From NCBI GenBank assembly GCA_016938195.1, contig JAFGVC010000056.1, forward strand, positions 1-54,280: DNA of 54,280 nt. Direction: 5' to 3'. The stretch is from Tissierellales bacterium. Lineage in GTDB: Bacteria; Bacillota; Clostridia; Tissierellales; Dethiosulfatibacteraceae. Below the pieces are notes generated by a model. That model saw nothing but the letters and a program-made list of their open reading frames with translations, was not told the DNA's origin and made no database searches. The position numbers and the translations under genes are program-made. Of this stretch, positions 17,368 to 27,101 are shown one piece after another (within the stretch, counting starts at the first letter, position 1; every line of letters begins with the position of its first letter).

Positions 17368-17396
17368 ATTATACATTTAAAATTATAAAAAATCAA
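17368..17396 (-). promoter_or_regulatory. rpsT promoter
   Basis: On the minus strand, TTGATT (complement of 17391-17396) and TATAAT (complement of 17368-17373) are 17 bp apart. The leader before rpsT would be about 60 nt. Confidence 0.7.
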
Positions 17397-17548
17397 TAGT
17401 TAAATTGAAAATATGTTGTTTTGTGTTTTCAATGTATTAATAAGCAAATTATAATATAATTAGTTGATAATTACAATCTTATTTATTCTTTTGGCATTCA
17501 AGCTTTTGCGTATGTCATCACATTATATCAACGGTCTTCAAAATCAAC

Positions 17549-17577
17549 TTTAAAAGGTTAGTAATATCTGTTATAAT
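17549..17577 (+). promoter_or_regulatory. lepA promoter (extended -10)
   Basis: TATAAT at 17572-17577 is preceded by TG with one spacer base (extended -10), with a weak -35 TTTAAA at 17549-17554, 17 bp away. The rest of the 312-nt gap between rpsT and lepA holds the rpsT promoter and otherwise nothing I can name. Confidence 0.6.
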
Positions 17578-17611
17578 TACTCTCGGACTATTTTTTAATT
17601 AGGAGGAAAAT

Positions 17612-19423
17612 GTGCTGAACAGAAAGAATTATATTAGAAACTTTTCAATTATTGCTCATATAGATCATGGAAAATCAACTTTGGCAGACAGACTTATTGA
17701 AAAAACGGGGTTGTTGACGCATAGAGAGATGAAAGAACAAATCCTTGACAATATGGACCTCGAACGAGAAAGAGGTATCACGATTAAGCTACAAACAATC
17801 AGGCTGGTCTATAAGGCTAAAGATGGCAACGAATATATTTTAAATTTAATTGATACGCCGGGACATGTTGACTTTACTTATGAGGTTTCTAGAAGTCTTG
17901 CTGCTTGCGAAGGCGCTGTTTTAGTTGTTGACGCGGCTCAAGGAATAGAGGCTCAGACATTAGCTAATGTATATTTGGCGTTGGACCAAAATCTAGAAAT
18001 AGTGCCCGTTATCAACAAAATTGATTTACCAAGCGCTAGACCAGACGAGATAAAGACTGAAATAGAGGATGTTATTGGACTTGAAGCTCATGATGCACCT
18101 TTGATTTCCGCAAAGGAAGGAATAAATATTGAAGACGTCTTAGAAGCTATTGTCCAAAAGATACCTTCTCCGAGTGGAGATGAAAACGGACCACTCAAGG
18201 CCCTGGTATTCGATTCATATTATGATAGTTATAAAGGCGTAGTGGCCTATATTAGGGTAAAAGAAGGATCAGTCAAAAAAGGTGACATGATTCAGATGAT
18301 GGCAACCAAGAAAAGCTTTGAGGTAGTAGAAGTAGGTATTTTAGCTCCGGGACAGTTACCCGTAGAACAATTGCAAGCGGGGGATGTTGGGTATCTTGCG
18401 GCAAGCATTAAAGATGTCAAAAATTGTCGTGTAGGAGATACAATAACCCAGCTTAAAAATCCGGCAACGGAGGCTATTCCAGGCTACAAAAAAGTAATTT
18501 CAATGGTTTATTGCGGCGTATATCCTGCTGACGGTGAAGACTTCAACAATATCCGTGACGCCTTGGAGAAGCTTCAAGTCAATGACGCTTCGCTTACCTT
18601 TGAACCTGAGGCATCAGTGGCTTTAGGATTTGGTTTCAGATGTGGATTTCTTGGGCTTTTACACCTTGAAATTATTCAACAAAGACTTGAAAGAGAATTC
18701 GACTTAAATATTATTACGACAGCGCCAAGTGTTATTTATAATATTTATAAAAATGATGGAACGATGGTTAAAATACAAAATCCGACTAATTTACCTTCGC
18801 CGAGCGAGATAGATTATATGGAAGAACCTATTGTCAAAGCGAATATTATGACGCCTTCCGAGTATGTGGGAGCCATCATGGAGCTTTGCCAAAACAGACG
18901 TGGCACATTCAAAAATATGGAATATATGGATAAAACAAGAGTAATTTTACATTATATGTTGCCGTTAAATGAAGTTATATATGATTTTTTTGATGTACTG
19001 AAATCAAAGACTCGGGGTTATGCTTCGTTGGACTATGAATTATCCGGCTACCAAGCGTCAAAATTGGTCAAGCTCGATATATTAATTAATGCTGAATTGG
19101 TAGATGCCTTCTCTATGATTGTTCATGAAGATAAAGCCTATGAGAGAGGTAGGGGTATCGTTGAAAAACTAAAAGATGTTATTCCAAGGCATATGTTTGT
19201 CATTCCTATTCAAGCGGCTATTGGTTCAAAAATTATTGCTAGAGAAACGGTAAGAGCTATGAGAAAGGATGTACTGGCTAAATGCTACGGTGGCGATATA
19301 TCAAGAAAGAAAAAACTTTTGGAAAAGCAAAAAGAAGGAAAGAAAAAAATGAGGCAAATCGGAAGTGTTGATGTGCCGCAAGAAGCTTTTTTGACGGTGC
19401 TGAAATTTGACGACCATAAATAA
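17612..19423 (+). CDS. lepA: Elongation factor 4 (LepA), ribosome back-translocase GTPase
   Basis: The 603-residue protein has the usual LepA length. The GTPase signatures are [14 protein letters not shown] (G1), RGITIK (G2), DTPGHVDF (G3) and NKIDLP (G4). The LepA-specific C-terminal domain ends in the lysine-rich [21 protein letters not shown]. The GTG start at 17612 is chosen because AGGAGG is 5 nt upstream; the overlapping ATG at 17610 runs into a stop at once. It is followed 26 nt later by hemW, the common Firmicute pair. Confidence 0.97.
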   Translation: MLNRKNYIRNFSIIAHIDHGKSTLADRLIEKTGLLTHREMKEQILDNMDLERERGITIKLQTIRLVYKAKDGNEYILNLIDTPGHVDFTYEVSRSLAACEGAVLVVDAAQGIEAQTLANVYLALDQNLEIVPVINKIDLPSARPDEIKTEIEDVIGLEAHDAPLISAKEGINIEDVLEAIVQKIPSPSGDENGPLKALVFDSYYDSYKGVVAYIRVKEGSVKKGDMIQMMATKKSFEVVEVGILAPGQLPVEQLQAGDVGYLAASIKDVKNCRVGDTITQLKNPATEAIPGYKKVISMVYCGVYPADGEDFNNIRDALEKLQVNDASLTFEPEASVALGFGFRCGFLGLLHLEIIQQRLEREFDLNIITTAPSVIYNIYKNDGTMVKIQNPTNLPSPSEIDYMEEPIVKANIMTPSEYVGAIMELCQNRRGTFKNMEYMDKTRVILHYMLPLNEVIYDFFDVLKSKTRGYASLDYELSGYQASKLVKLDILINAELVDAFSMIVHEDKAYERGRGIVEKLKDVIPRHMFVIPIQAAIGSKIIARETVRAMRKDVLAKCYGGDISRKKKLLEKQKEGKKKMRQIGSVDVPQEAFLTVLKFDDHK

Positions 19424-19449
19424 AAGACACAGGCTTTTGAGGAAATTAA

Positions 19450-20601
19450 ATGAATAATATTAAAAATAAAAAGCTTGGACTGTATATTCACATCCCTTTT
19501 TGCATTAGCAAATGTTATTACTGTGACTTCTGCTCTTATGCAAATCAAAACGAATTGATTATTGAAGCGTATTGCAAAGCTGTGATTAAGGAAATAATGG
19601 ATTTTAGAAATAGTGATACTGATTACAGTGTTGATAGCATATACTTCGGGGGTGGCACGCCGTCATCAATTAAAGCGGAGTGGATAGGCGATATCATGGA
19701 AGCAATCTATAAAAAGTTCAATGTTGACGAAGGTAGCGAGAATACCATTGAAATCAACCCAGGAACCTTGAATGAGAGTAAGGCGGGTCTGTATAAAGCC
19801 AGTGGATTTAATCGCGTTAGCGTCGGAATACAGAGCTTTGATGATGAAATGCTAAAAAAAATAGGAAGGATTCACAACAAGAAAGAAGCCATAACTACAA
19901 TCAATACGCTGTCAAAATTGAATTTTCGAAATATTAGCATTGATTTAATGTTTAACCTACCGGGTCAAAATCAATCCATGGCTTATGACGATGTTGAAAA
20001 AGCTTTAAGCTTAGGACTCTCTCACTTATCTTATTACTCGTTAAAAATCGAAGAAAACACTCCATTCTATTTGATGCAGCAAAAGGGAGAGCTAAAAATA
20101 TTGCCTGACGAGATTGAACGAGGAATATACCATGGCGCGATTGAGATTATGAAAAAAAGAGGTATGAATCAATATGAAATCTCGAACTTCTCAATCCCGG
20201 GATATGAGAGCAGGCATAATTTAAAATATTGGAATAGAGAAGAATACTTGGGATTTGGTGTTTCGGCACATTCTTTTATTGAAGAAAAAAGGTATGCTAA
20301 TGTCAATGAGGTCGACAGATATATAAATAATGTTCAGAAAAGCGTTAAGGAATATGCATTGTTTGAAAAATTGAATGATAAGGAAAAATTATGGGAATAT
20401 TTAATTCTAGGGTTAAGAAAAATAGAAGGAATCAAAATCCAGGACTTAAATGAAATGGCTAAAGGCAAGACAGAAAAAATATTTGAAATATTTTTGAGCT
20501 TAGAAAAAAAGGGTCTCGTTGAAATGAATACGGAAAACATAAGATTAACAATGTTAGGCATGGATTTGTCCAATATGGTTTTTGTTGAACTGATGGATTA
20601 A
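19450..20601 (+). CDS. hemW: Radical SAM heme chaperone HemW
   Basis: This 383-residue radical-SAM protein has the cluster motif C18-x3-C22-x2-C25 within IHIPFCISKCYYCDFCSY. Other family marks are YFGGGTPSS near residue 70, EINPGTL, RVSVGIQSF and the C-terminal HemN-like domain (HNLKYWNREEYLGFGVSAHSF). HemW was long annotated as oxygen-independent coproporphyrinogen oxidase; known HemW proteins act as heme chaperones, and this short form downstream of lepA fits HemW. GAGG precedes the ATG. Confidence 0.93.
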   Translation: MNNIKNKKLGLYIHIPFCISKCYYCDFCSYANQNELIIEAYCKAVIKEIMDFRNSDTDYSVDSIYFGGGTPSSIKAEWIGDIMEAIYKKFNVDEGSENTIEINPGTLNESKAGLYKASGFNRVSVGIQSFDDEMLKKIGRIHNKKEAITTINTLSKLNFRNISIDLMFNLPGQNQSMAYDDVEKALSLGLSHLSYYSLKIEENTPFYLMQQKGELKILPDEIERGIYHGAIEIMKKRGMNQYEISNFSIPGYESRHNLKYWNREEYLGFGVSAHSFIEEKRYANVNEVDRYINNVQKSVKEYALFEKLNDKEKLWEYLILGLRKIEGIKIQDLNEMAKGKTEKIFEIFLSLEKKGLVEMNTENIRLTMLGMDLSNMVFVELMD

Positions 20602-20611
20602 AACGTGCCGA

Positions 20612-20630
20612 CGGAATCCTTCCGATTTTT
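20612..20630 (+). terminator. Weak terminator after hemW
   Basis: The short stem CGGAA/TTCCG (20612-20616/20620-20624) is followed by ATTTTT. Only 5 bp are seen, so readthrough into hrcA is possible. Confidence 0.45.
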
Positions 20631-20641
20631 AGCAATAGGTA

Positions 20642-20670
20642 TTGACAAAATATTAAGATAGTAGTATCTT
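20642..20670 (+). promoter_or_regulatory. Sigma-A promoter of the hrcA operon
   Basis: A perfect -35 TTGACA (20642-20647) and TATCTT (20665-20670) are 17 bp apart. The CIRCE operator begins 13 bp after the -10, so HrcA would block the start site. Confidence 0.8.
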
Positions 20671-20682
20671 ATTGCTATGAGG

Positions 20683-20709
20683 TTAGCACTCGTTTAAAGA
20701 GAGTGCTAA
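20683..20709 (+). promoter_or_regulatory. CIRCE operator of the hrcA-grpE-dnaK-dnaJ operon
   Basis: TTAGCACTC-N9-GAGTGCTAA matches the CIRCE consensus perfectly. It is the binding site of HrcA, encoded just downstream; a second copy precedes groES at 48119. Confidence 0.98.
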
Positions 20710-20725
20710 CAGAGGAGTTGATTTG

Positions 20726-21808
20726 ATGAATCTAAATGATAGAAAACTTAAAATATTGAGGGCTATCATCAAGAGCTATATTCAAGAAGGTGAAGCTATT
20801 GGCTCTAGGACAATTTCGAAGAAGTATGACTTAGGGATTAGTCCGGCCACAGTCAGAAATGAAATGGCTGACCTTGAAGAGCTTGGGTACTTAATTCAAC
20901 CACACACAAGTGCGGGCAGAATTCCGACGGATAAAGCTTATAGACTTTACGTCAATGGTTTACTTAAAAATACGGAGTCTGTTAAAAATAATGCTCAGAT
21001 TAAAAAGATTCTTCAGCAAGAAATCAACGAAATGAATAATTTCATCAGGAATTCTGCAAAGATTCTATCTCAAATTACAAAATATACGTCATTTGCAATG
21101 TCAGCTCAGCTTAAAGAGTGCAAGCTGAAACATATTCAGCTTGTTCCTGTAAGTGATCATAAGCTGCTGATGGTTTTAGTGACTGAAAACAGCGACATAA
21201 AAAATGTTTTATTTACATTGAACAAACCAATTGAAATAGAGCAACTCAATAGAATTTCAAACTTACTGACTGATAAATTATCAGGCATAGAACTCAAAAA
21301 ACTTGACGAGGGGCTTTATCATAAAATTTTACAAGAAATATATGGCATAAGAGAAACTTTTGACGATAGGCTTGAAGAAATGATGGTATTGTTAATGAAT
21401 ACCATTCATAATTATGAGAAGGTTGACCTTTATTATGATGGGTTGACAAACATTCTTAACTATCCTGAATATAGCGATACGAGTAAGGCTAAGGAGTTAT
21501 TATCATTTGTTGAGGATAAGGATTTATTTAAAAAGGTTCTTATGAATTCTGATGGGGATGACTTGAGCATATTGATTGGAAATGAGAATCAATTTGAACA
21601 GATTAAAAAATGCAGTATTGTATCGGCAACCTATAAAGTAAACGGAGTTATTATAGGCAAAATTGGCCTTATTGGACCAACGAGGATGGATTATAAGAAC
21701 GTAATTTCAATGATTAAAGGTTTATCTTATAACATTAATAAAATAATCAGCGAAAACTATATGGACTTGGCAAGGAGTGAATTCAATGAACAAAAAAAAG
21801 AAGAATGA
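20726..21808 (+). CDS. hrcA: Heat-inducible transcription repressor HrcA
   Basis: This repressor of about 360 residues binds CIRCE and is kept active by GroEL. The N-terminal winged helix includes GSRTISKKYDLGISPATVRNEMADLEELGYL near residues 22-53 and the PHTSAGRIPTDKAYRLYV segment. The middle and C-terminal parts are the GAF-like dimer domain. ATG 20726 is chosen over TTG 20723 because GGAG lies 8 nt upstream. It overlaps grpE by 23 nt. Both CIRCE sites in the window are its expected targets. Confidence 0.97.
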   Translation: MNLNDRKLKILRAIIKSYIQEGEAIGSRTISKKYDLGISPATVRNEMADLEELGYLIQPHTSAGRIPTDKAYRLYVNGLLKNTESVKNNAQIKKILQQEINEMNNFIRNSAKILSQITKYTSFAMSAQLKECKLKHIQLVPVSDHKLLMVLVTENSDIKNVLFTLNKPIEIEQLNRISNLLTDKLSGIELKKLDEGLYHKILQEIYGIRETFDDRLEEMMVLLMNTIHNYEKVDLYYDGLTNILNYPEYSDTSKAKELLSFVEDKDLFKKVLMNSDGDDLSILIGNENQFEQIKKCSIVSATYKVNGVIIGKIGLIGPTRMDYKNVISMIKGLSYNINKIISENYMDLARSEFNEQKKEE

Positions 21809-22376
21809 AGATCTAAAGGAACAATCAAAGGGTGCAGAAAAAACAGTGAATGAAGATGTAATTAGCGATGAAATGATTGATTCAGAGGAGGCTCATCATA
21901 CAAAAAAAGAAGACAAGGAAGAAATTGAAGAAGCCAACGATGAAATTCAAGAGGAAGAAAGTGAACCGGATGAAAACACAAGGAAGCTTTTAAGGCTACA
22001 GGCGGATTTTCTGAATTTTAAGAATAGAACTGAAAAGGAGAAAGCTAGAATTTATTCTTCGGCCATTGAGGATATTATCATGGAATTGCTTCCTGTGATG
22101 GATAATTTTGAAAGAGCGATTCAAACCGAACATGATAATAATAGTTTTAAAGACGGAATTGTGATGATTTATAATCAGTTAAAAACAGCTATCGAGAAAA
22201 AGGGTGTTGAAGAGATACCTTCATTAGGAGAAAAATTCAATCCTAATATTCATCATGCTGTTGCATCTCAAGAAACAGAAGATGTAGAAGCAGATGTTAT
22301 TATAGAGGTTTTACAAAAGGGTTATCAAATATATGATAAAGTGATAAGACCAAGCATGGTAAAAATATCAAAATAA
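21786..22376 (+). CDS. grpE: GrpE, nucleotide exchange factor for DnaK
   Basis: The protein has about 196 residues: a very acidic, lysine-rich N-terminal tail, then a long coiled coil ([23 protein letters not shown]) and the beta-wing with [11 protein letters not shown] near residue 155 and [17 protein letters not shown] at the end. It exchanges ADP on DnaK. ATG 21786 is chosen because AAGGAG lies 8 nt upstream. The gene begins inside the end of hrcA, indicating coupling within the heat-shock operon. Confidence 0.95.
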   Translation: MNKKKKNEDLKEQSKGAEKTVNEDVISDEMIDSEEAHHTKKEDKEEIEEANDEIQEEESEPDENTRKLLRLQADFLNFKNRTEKEKARIYSSAIEDIIMELLPVMDNFERAIQTEHDNNSFKDGIVMIYNQLKTAIEKKGVEEIPSLGEKFNPNIHHAVASQETEDVEADVIIEVLQKGYQIYDKVIRPSMVKISK

Positions 22377-22392
22377 CATTTTGGAGGATAAA

Positions 22393-24237
22393 ATGAGTAA
22401 AGTAATAGGAATTGATTTAGGGACCACAAATTCATGTGTGGCTGTAATGGAAGGCGGAGAGGCCGTTGTCATTTCAAATTCTGAGGGAAAAAGAACGACT
22501 CCTTCAATTGTAGCTTTCACGAAAAGTGGAGAAAGACTAGTGGGTGAAACCGCAAAAAGACAATCGATTACTAATCCGGATAATACGGTTGTATCGATTA
22601 AGAGGCACATGGGCTCGGACCATAAAGTTGTCATTAATGGAAAAACATATACACCACAGGATATTTCTGCTTTTATTTTGCAGAAGCTGAAGGCAGACGC
22701 CGAGAGTTATCTTGGTGAAAAAGTGACGGATGCTGTTATTACGGTGCCGGCATATTTTTCAGATAGCCAGAGACAAGCTACCAAAGATGCAGGGAAGATT
22801 GCAGGTCTTAATGTAAGAAGAATAATCAATGAGCCTACGGCAGCTTCTTTATCTTATGGGATTGACAAGGAAAACACTATGCAAACCATCATGGTATTCG
22901 ATTTAGGTGGCGGAACCTTTGATGTGTCCATCCTTGAAATTGGAGAAGGTGTGTTTGAAGTAAAAGCTACAAACGGCAATAATCACTTAGGCGGAGACGA
23001 TTTTGACGAGGTTATTGTCAATTATTTAGCAGATGAATTTAAAAAGGAAAACGGCGTAGATTTAAGAAAAGATAAGATGGCTCTTCAAAGATTAAGAGAA
23101 GCGGCAGAAAATGCGAAGAAAGAATTGTCATCAACGATGTCAACGAGCATCAATCTTCCTTTTATTACAGCTACACAAGATGGACCTAAGCATATGAATA
23201 TGGATTTATCCAGATCAAAGTTCAATGAACTTACAGCTTTTCTTGTTGATAAGACGATTGAGCCTACCAAAAAAGCCCTAGCAGATGCAAAAATGACGGC
23301 TAATGATATTGAAAAAGTCATATTGGTTGGTGGATCCACAAGAATTCCAGCTGTTCAAGAAGCAGTAAAGAGAATTACAAATAAAGACCCGCATAAAGGT
23401 ATCAACCCGGACGAATGTGTTGCTTTAGGCGCTGCTATACAAGGTGGTGTTTTAACGGGAGAGTTTGGAAAAGAGATACTTTTAGTTGATGTTACGCCAT
23501 TATCATTAGGAATTGAAACATTGGGTGGTGTATTCACAAGATTAATCGAAAGAAATACGAGAATACCTACTAAGAAGAGCCAAGTGTTTTCTACTGCAGC
23601 AGATAGCCAGACGGCTGTTGATATTCATGCATTGCAAGGTGAAAGACAAATGGCTGCAGACAATATTTCCTTGGGAAGATTTCAGCTGACAGGTATTCCT
23701 CCGGCTCCTAGAGGAATTCCACAAATTGAAGTAACCTTCGATATTGATGCAAACGGAATTGTTAATGTATCAGCAAAAGATATGGGAACAGGCAAAGAAC
23801 AAAAAATTACAATCACGGCTTCAACCAATCTTTCTAGTGACGAAATTGATAAGAAAGTAAAAGAAGCAGAGCAATTCGCCGAAGAGGACAAGAGAAAGAA
23901 AGAAGAGATCGAAATCAAGAACAATGCTGACAATATGATTTATCAAACCGAGAAGAGCATGAGCGAGTTAGGTGACAAAATCACACCTGAGGAAAAAGAA
24001 ATTATCAATAATAAAAAAGATAACTTGAAAAAAGCTTTAGAATCGAATAATATTGAAGAGATAAAATCAAAGCTTGATGAATTAACGAAAGAATTTAACA
24101 AGTTGGCTGAAAAAATATATCAACAGACTGCCAATACAGAGCAACAGGCTCAAGAACCAAATGAATCAAATCCTCAAGCTGATGACGTTGTAGATGCAGA
24201 TTTTGAAGTAGTAGATGATGAAGAGAGTCAAAGCTAA
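22393..24237 (+). CDS. dnaK: Chaperone DnaK (Hsp70)
   Basis: The 614-residue Hsp70 starts [18 protein letters not shown]. ATPase-domain marks are [15 protein letters not shown] and [29 protein letters not shown] begins the substrate-binding region. The C-terminal tail is acidic and ends [10 protein letters not shown]. The start at 22393 has GGAGG 5 nt upstream. DnaK refolds proteins with GrpE (upstream) and DnaJ (downstream). A hairpin covers the stop codon and may reduce readthrough to dnaJ. Confidence 0.98.
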   Translation: MSKVIGIDLGTTNSCVAVMEGGEAVVISNSEGKRTTPSIVAFTKSGERLVGETAKRQSITNPDNTVVSIKRHMGSDHKVVINGKTYTPQDISAFILQKLKADAESYLGEKVTDAVITVPAYFSDSQRQATKDAGKIAGLNVRRIINEPTAASLSYGIDKENTMQTIMVFDLGGGTFDVSILEIGEGVFEVKATNGNNHLGGDDFDEVIVNYLADEFKKENGVDLRKDKMALQRLREAAENAKKELSSTMSTSINLPFITATQDGPKHMNMDLSRSKFNELTAFLVDKTIEPTKKALADAKMTANDIEKVILVGGSTRIPAVQEAVKRITNKDPHKGINPDECVALGAAIQGGVLTGEFGKEILLVDVTPLSLGIETLGGVFTRLIERNTRIPTKKSQVFSTAADSQTAVDIHALQGERQMAADNISLGRFQLTGIPPAPRGIPQIEVTFDIDANGIVNVSAKDMGTGKEQKITITASTNLSSDEIDKKVKEAEQFAEEDKRKKEEIEIKNNADNMIYQTEKSMSELGDKITPEEKEIINNKKDNLKKALESNNIEEIKSKLDELTKEFNKLAEKIYQQTANTEQQAQEPNESNPQADDVVDADFEVVDDEESQS

Positions 24238-24264
24238 ATCATTTGATTTAGCTTTACCTTTTTG
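24231..24264 (+). terminator. Hairpin at the dnaK stop, possible attenuator
   Basis: AAGCTAAATC (24231-24240) pairs perfectly with GATTTAGCTT (24245-24254) around a 4-nt loop, followed by TACCTTTTT. The stem includes the dnaK stop codon. It is not followed by a long T run, so it is more likely a partial terminator or processing site than a full stop. Confidence 0.55.
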
Positions 24265-24284
24265 AATAATGGTGGTGATGATAA

Positions 24285-25421
24285 ATGAGCACAAAAAGAG
24301 ATTATTACGAAATCTTAGGCATTGGCAAAGACGCAGACGCTGATGAGATTAAGCGGGCGTTTAGAAAACAGGCTAAGAACTATCATCCTGATTTAAATCC
24401 AGGTGATCATGAAGCTGAGGTGAAATTCAAAGAAGTCAATGAAGCTTACGAAGTGTTGAGTGATAAAGAAAAAAGAGATAAATACGATCGCTTTGGACAT
24501 GCCGCGTTTGAAAATAACGGGGCTGGTTTTGGTGGAGGTTACTCAGGCACAGGGGGTTTTGAAGATATTTTTGGTGATATTTTCAGTGATTTCTTTGGGG
24601 GCAGCGGAGGCTCCAGACAAAGAAGGGCCGGTCCTAAGAAAGGTTCTGATCTTAAGATTAGATTAAATATTACTTTTGAAGAGGCTGCTTTCGGCACGAA
24701 GAAGGAATTGAAAATTTCTAGGATGGAAACCTGTTCGCATTGCCATGGAGAGGGAGCAGAGCCGGGAACGAGTAAAGAAACGTGTCCGACTTGCCATGGA
24801 ACCGGAAGTGTAAGATCGGTTCAATCGACACCTTTTGGACAATTTTCAAACGTGAGGACATGTCCAACTTGTGGTGGAACAGGAAGTGTAATCAAGACGC
24901 CTTGTAAGGTTTGTAATGGGGTAGGGCAAGTTAAGAAATCAAGAAATATTTCTATTAATATACCGGCAGGAGTTGATTCTGATTCAATCATTCCTCTTAG
25001 AGGAGAAGGAAATCACGGCGAAATAGGTGCTGCTCCAGGTGATTTGTATGTTTATCTAAATGTGAAGCCTCATAAGATTTTCCAAAGAGATGGCTATGAT
25101 ATTTGGTATGATATGCCAATATCTTTTGCAACGGCTACCTTAGGGAACACAGTTGAAGTGCCTACACTCGAAGGCAAGGTTAAATATGATATTCCTGAAG
25201 GCACTCAGACAGGTACGGTGTTTAGACTAAAGAATCGAGGAATCCAGCATCTTAGGGGTGGCGGAAAGGGAGACCAGTATGTCAGGGTCAATATCGATAC
25301 ACCTAAAAAAATGACCGAAAAACAAAGGAAGATGCTTTTGGAACTGGCTAAAGAATTGGGTGAACACATAGAACCTCAAAAAAAGGGGTTATTTAACAAA
25401 GTAAAAGACGCTTTCAGTTAA
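24285..25421 (+). CDS. dnaJ: Chaperone DnaJ (Hsp40)
   Basis: This 378-residue type I Hsp40 has a J domain at residues 1-70 with the HPD motif (YHPDLNPG), a Gly/Phe-rich linker ([17 protein letters not shown]), four CxxCxGxG zinc repeats ([32 protein letters not shown]) and the C-terminal substrate domains. It stimulates DnaK ATPase. GGTGGTGATG precedes the ATG. It lies 47 nt after dnaK, beyond a hairpin. Confidence 0.98.
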   Translation: MSTKRDYYEILGIGKDADADEIKRAFRKQAKNYHPDLNPGDHEAEVKFKEVNEAYEVLSDKEKRDKYDRFGHAAFENNGAGFGGGYSGTGGFEDIFGDIFSDFFGGSGGSRQRRAGPKKGSDLKIRLNITFEEAAFGTKKELKISRMETCSHCHGEGAEPGTSKETCPTCHGTGSVRSVQSTPFGQFSNVRTCPTCGGTGSVIKTPCKVCNGVGQVKKSRNISINIPAGVDSDSIIPLRGEGNHGEIGAAPGDLYVYLNVKPHKIFQRDGYDIWYDMPISFATATLGNTVEVPTLEGKVKYDIPEGTQTGTVFRLKNRGIQHLRGGGKGDQYVRVNIDTPKKMTEKQRKMLLELAKELGEHIEPQKKGLFNKVKDAFS

Positions 25422-25434
25422 AGGAGGATATGGT

Positions 25435-26370
25435 TTGGAATGGATTGAAATTGTAATCAAAACCACTTATGAGGCTAAAGAAGCGGTCACAAATATTCTT
25501 CATGAAGCTATGGTTGAAGGGATTGTCATAGAGGATCCTAATGATGTGATTAATCTCATGAAAGAGACGGAACGATGGGATTATTTAGATGTGGATTTAA
25601 TCCAAGATTATTATGATGGGGTCGTAATAAAGGGCTATTTTATCCGCAATGACGACTCTAAAGAAAAGATGGATTACATTAAATCCCAGATCAATCAACT
25701 TCCAAGGTATGATCTGGATATTGGACTGACAGAGATTGAAATTCAAGAGATTGAAGAAAGAGATTGGAATAGCGAGTGGAAGAAAAATTTCAAACCATTT
25801 AGACTGGGACAGAATGTTATTATTAAACCGTCATGGGAATCTTATGACTCGAAAAGTGATGATATCATTATTGAGATTGACCCGGGAGCTGCTTTTGGTA
25901 CGGGAACCCATGAAACGACGTCTATCTGCATTGAAGAAATGGAAAAGTATTTGAATGAAGGGATGGATGTTCTCGACATTGGAACAGGCACAGGAATACT
26001 TGCAATATTAGCATCAAAGCTAGGAGCTAAAAGTGTTTTAGGAATTGATATAGACGAAGATAGTATTAGAATTTCAAAAGAAAATACAAAAATTAATCAT
26101 TGTCATAACATAGAAATCATAAAAAGCAATTTATTGGAGAGTATTGATTATCAAGCGGATCTCGTAACAGCTAATATCACTGCGGATATTATTGTACGCA
26201 TGATCCCTGAGCTTTCAAAAGTAATGAAAAAAGGGGGCATTTTTATTTCGTCCGGAATTTTGGATACTAAAGTGGATTCCGTAAAAAATGCACTTACTGA
26301 GCATGGTTTTAATATTATTGAGGAAGTAACAAAAGGTGAATGGGCGGGCATTGCCGCTCAGATATTTTAA
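25435..26370 (+). CDS. prmA: Ribosomal protein L11 methyltransferase
   Basis: This 311-residue SAM-dependent methyltransferase trimethylates L11. The N-terminal L11-binding domain is followed by IIIEIDPGAAFGTGTHETTS near residue 142 and the SAM loop VLDIGTGTGILAILASKLGA near 180; VTANITADIIV supplies the active-site NIT/NPP-like motif. A TTG start at 25435 is chosen because AGGAGG is 7 nt upstream and the nearby ATG codons are out of frame. It follows dnaJ by 13 nt and abuts rsmE, the usual Firmicute order. Confidence 0.95.
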   Translation: MEWIEIVIKTTYEAKEAVTNILHEAMVEGIVIEDPNDVINLMKETERWDYLDVDLIQDYYDGVVIKGYFIRNDDSKEKMDYIKSQINQLPRYDLDIGLTEIEIQEIEERDWNSEWKKNFKPFRLGQNVIIKPSWESYDSKSDDIIIEIDPGAAFGTGTHETTSICIEEMEKYLNEGMDVLDIGTGTGILAILASKLGAKSVLGIDIDEDSIRISKENTKINHCHNIEIIKSNLLESIDYQADLVTANITADIIVRMIPELSKVMKKGGIFISSGILDTKVDSVKNALTEHGFNIIEEVTKGEWAGIAAQIF

Positions 26371-27096
26371 ATGAATAGATTTTTTGCGGATTTTTTAGAT
26401 GAAGGCATAGCCGTGTTAAATAAAAGTGATTATCAACACTGCAAAAATGTATTGCGACTAAAAGAAGATTCGGAGATTTTTGCTGTATTTGAAGGGAAAG
26501 AATATATAGCGAAAATAACGGCTTATGAAGATGGTCTTGTAAAATGTAAAATTATCAAAGAAACGGCCTATCATAGAGAGGCTGATGTGAAAATTAATCT
26601 CTTTCAATGCATCCCAAAGGGTAGCAAAATGGAAGTGATTATTCAGAAAAATGTTGAAATAGGTGTTTTCAGCATTACTCCCGTAATCAGTGATCGAACG
26701 ATTGTAAAAATCTCGGAAAGAAAAAAAGAATTATCAAAGGTAGAGAGATGGAGAAAGATTTCTGAGGAAGCGGCAAAACAATCCATGCGTAACCTTATTC
26801 CCAAGATTAAAAGCATTATTTCTTTTAAAGAAATGCTACAGAATCTATACAATTCTAAAGGAATGATTATTGTTCCATACGAAGAGGAAAAATCGCTCAG
26901 TCTTAAAAATATTGATATTAAACAATCAGAGATTAATTTGATTATTGGTCCTGAAGGTGGCTTTGAACCTTATGAAATTGAGGAGTTAAAAAAAATTAAT
27001 GCGCATGTTGTTTCTCTGGGACCTCGAATTCTTAGAACTGAAACAGCAGCGATGGTGGCCAGCGCCGTACTGATGTATAAAACTAATAATTTGTAG
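26371..27096 (+). CDS. rsmE: 16S rRNA (uracil1498-N3)-methyltransferase
   Basis: This 241-residue SPOUT-fold methyltransferase has HYHCKNVLRL-like substrate-side sequence at the N terminus (YQHCKNVLRLKEDSEI), then FQCIPKGSKMEVIIQKNVEIGV near residue 75, EEAAKQSMRNLIPKI near 130, and the knot motifs IIGPEGGFEPYEIEEL and LGPRILRTETA. The ATG directly follows the prmA stop with no ribosome site of its own, so it is probably made by translational coupling. Confidence 0.95.
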   Translation: MNRFFADFLDEGIAVLNKSDYQHCKNVLRLKEDSEIFAVFEGKEYIAKITAYEDGLVKCKIIKETAYHREADVKINLFQCIPKGSKMEVIIQKNVEIGVFSITPVISDRTIVKISERKKELSKVERWRKISEEAAKQSMRNLIPKIKSIISFKEMLQNLYNSKGMIIVPYEEEKSLSLKNIDIKQSEINLIIGPEGGFEPYEIEELKKINAHVVSLGPRILRTETAAMVASAVLMYKTNNL

Positions 27097-27101
27097 GTTA
27101 G

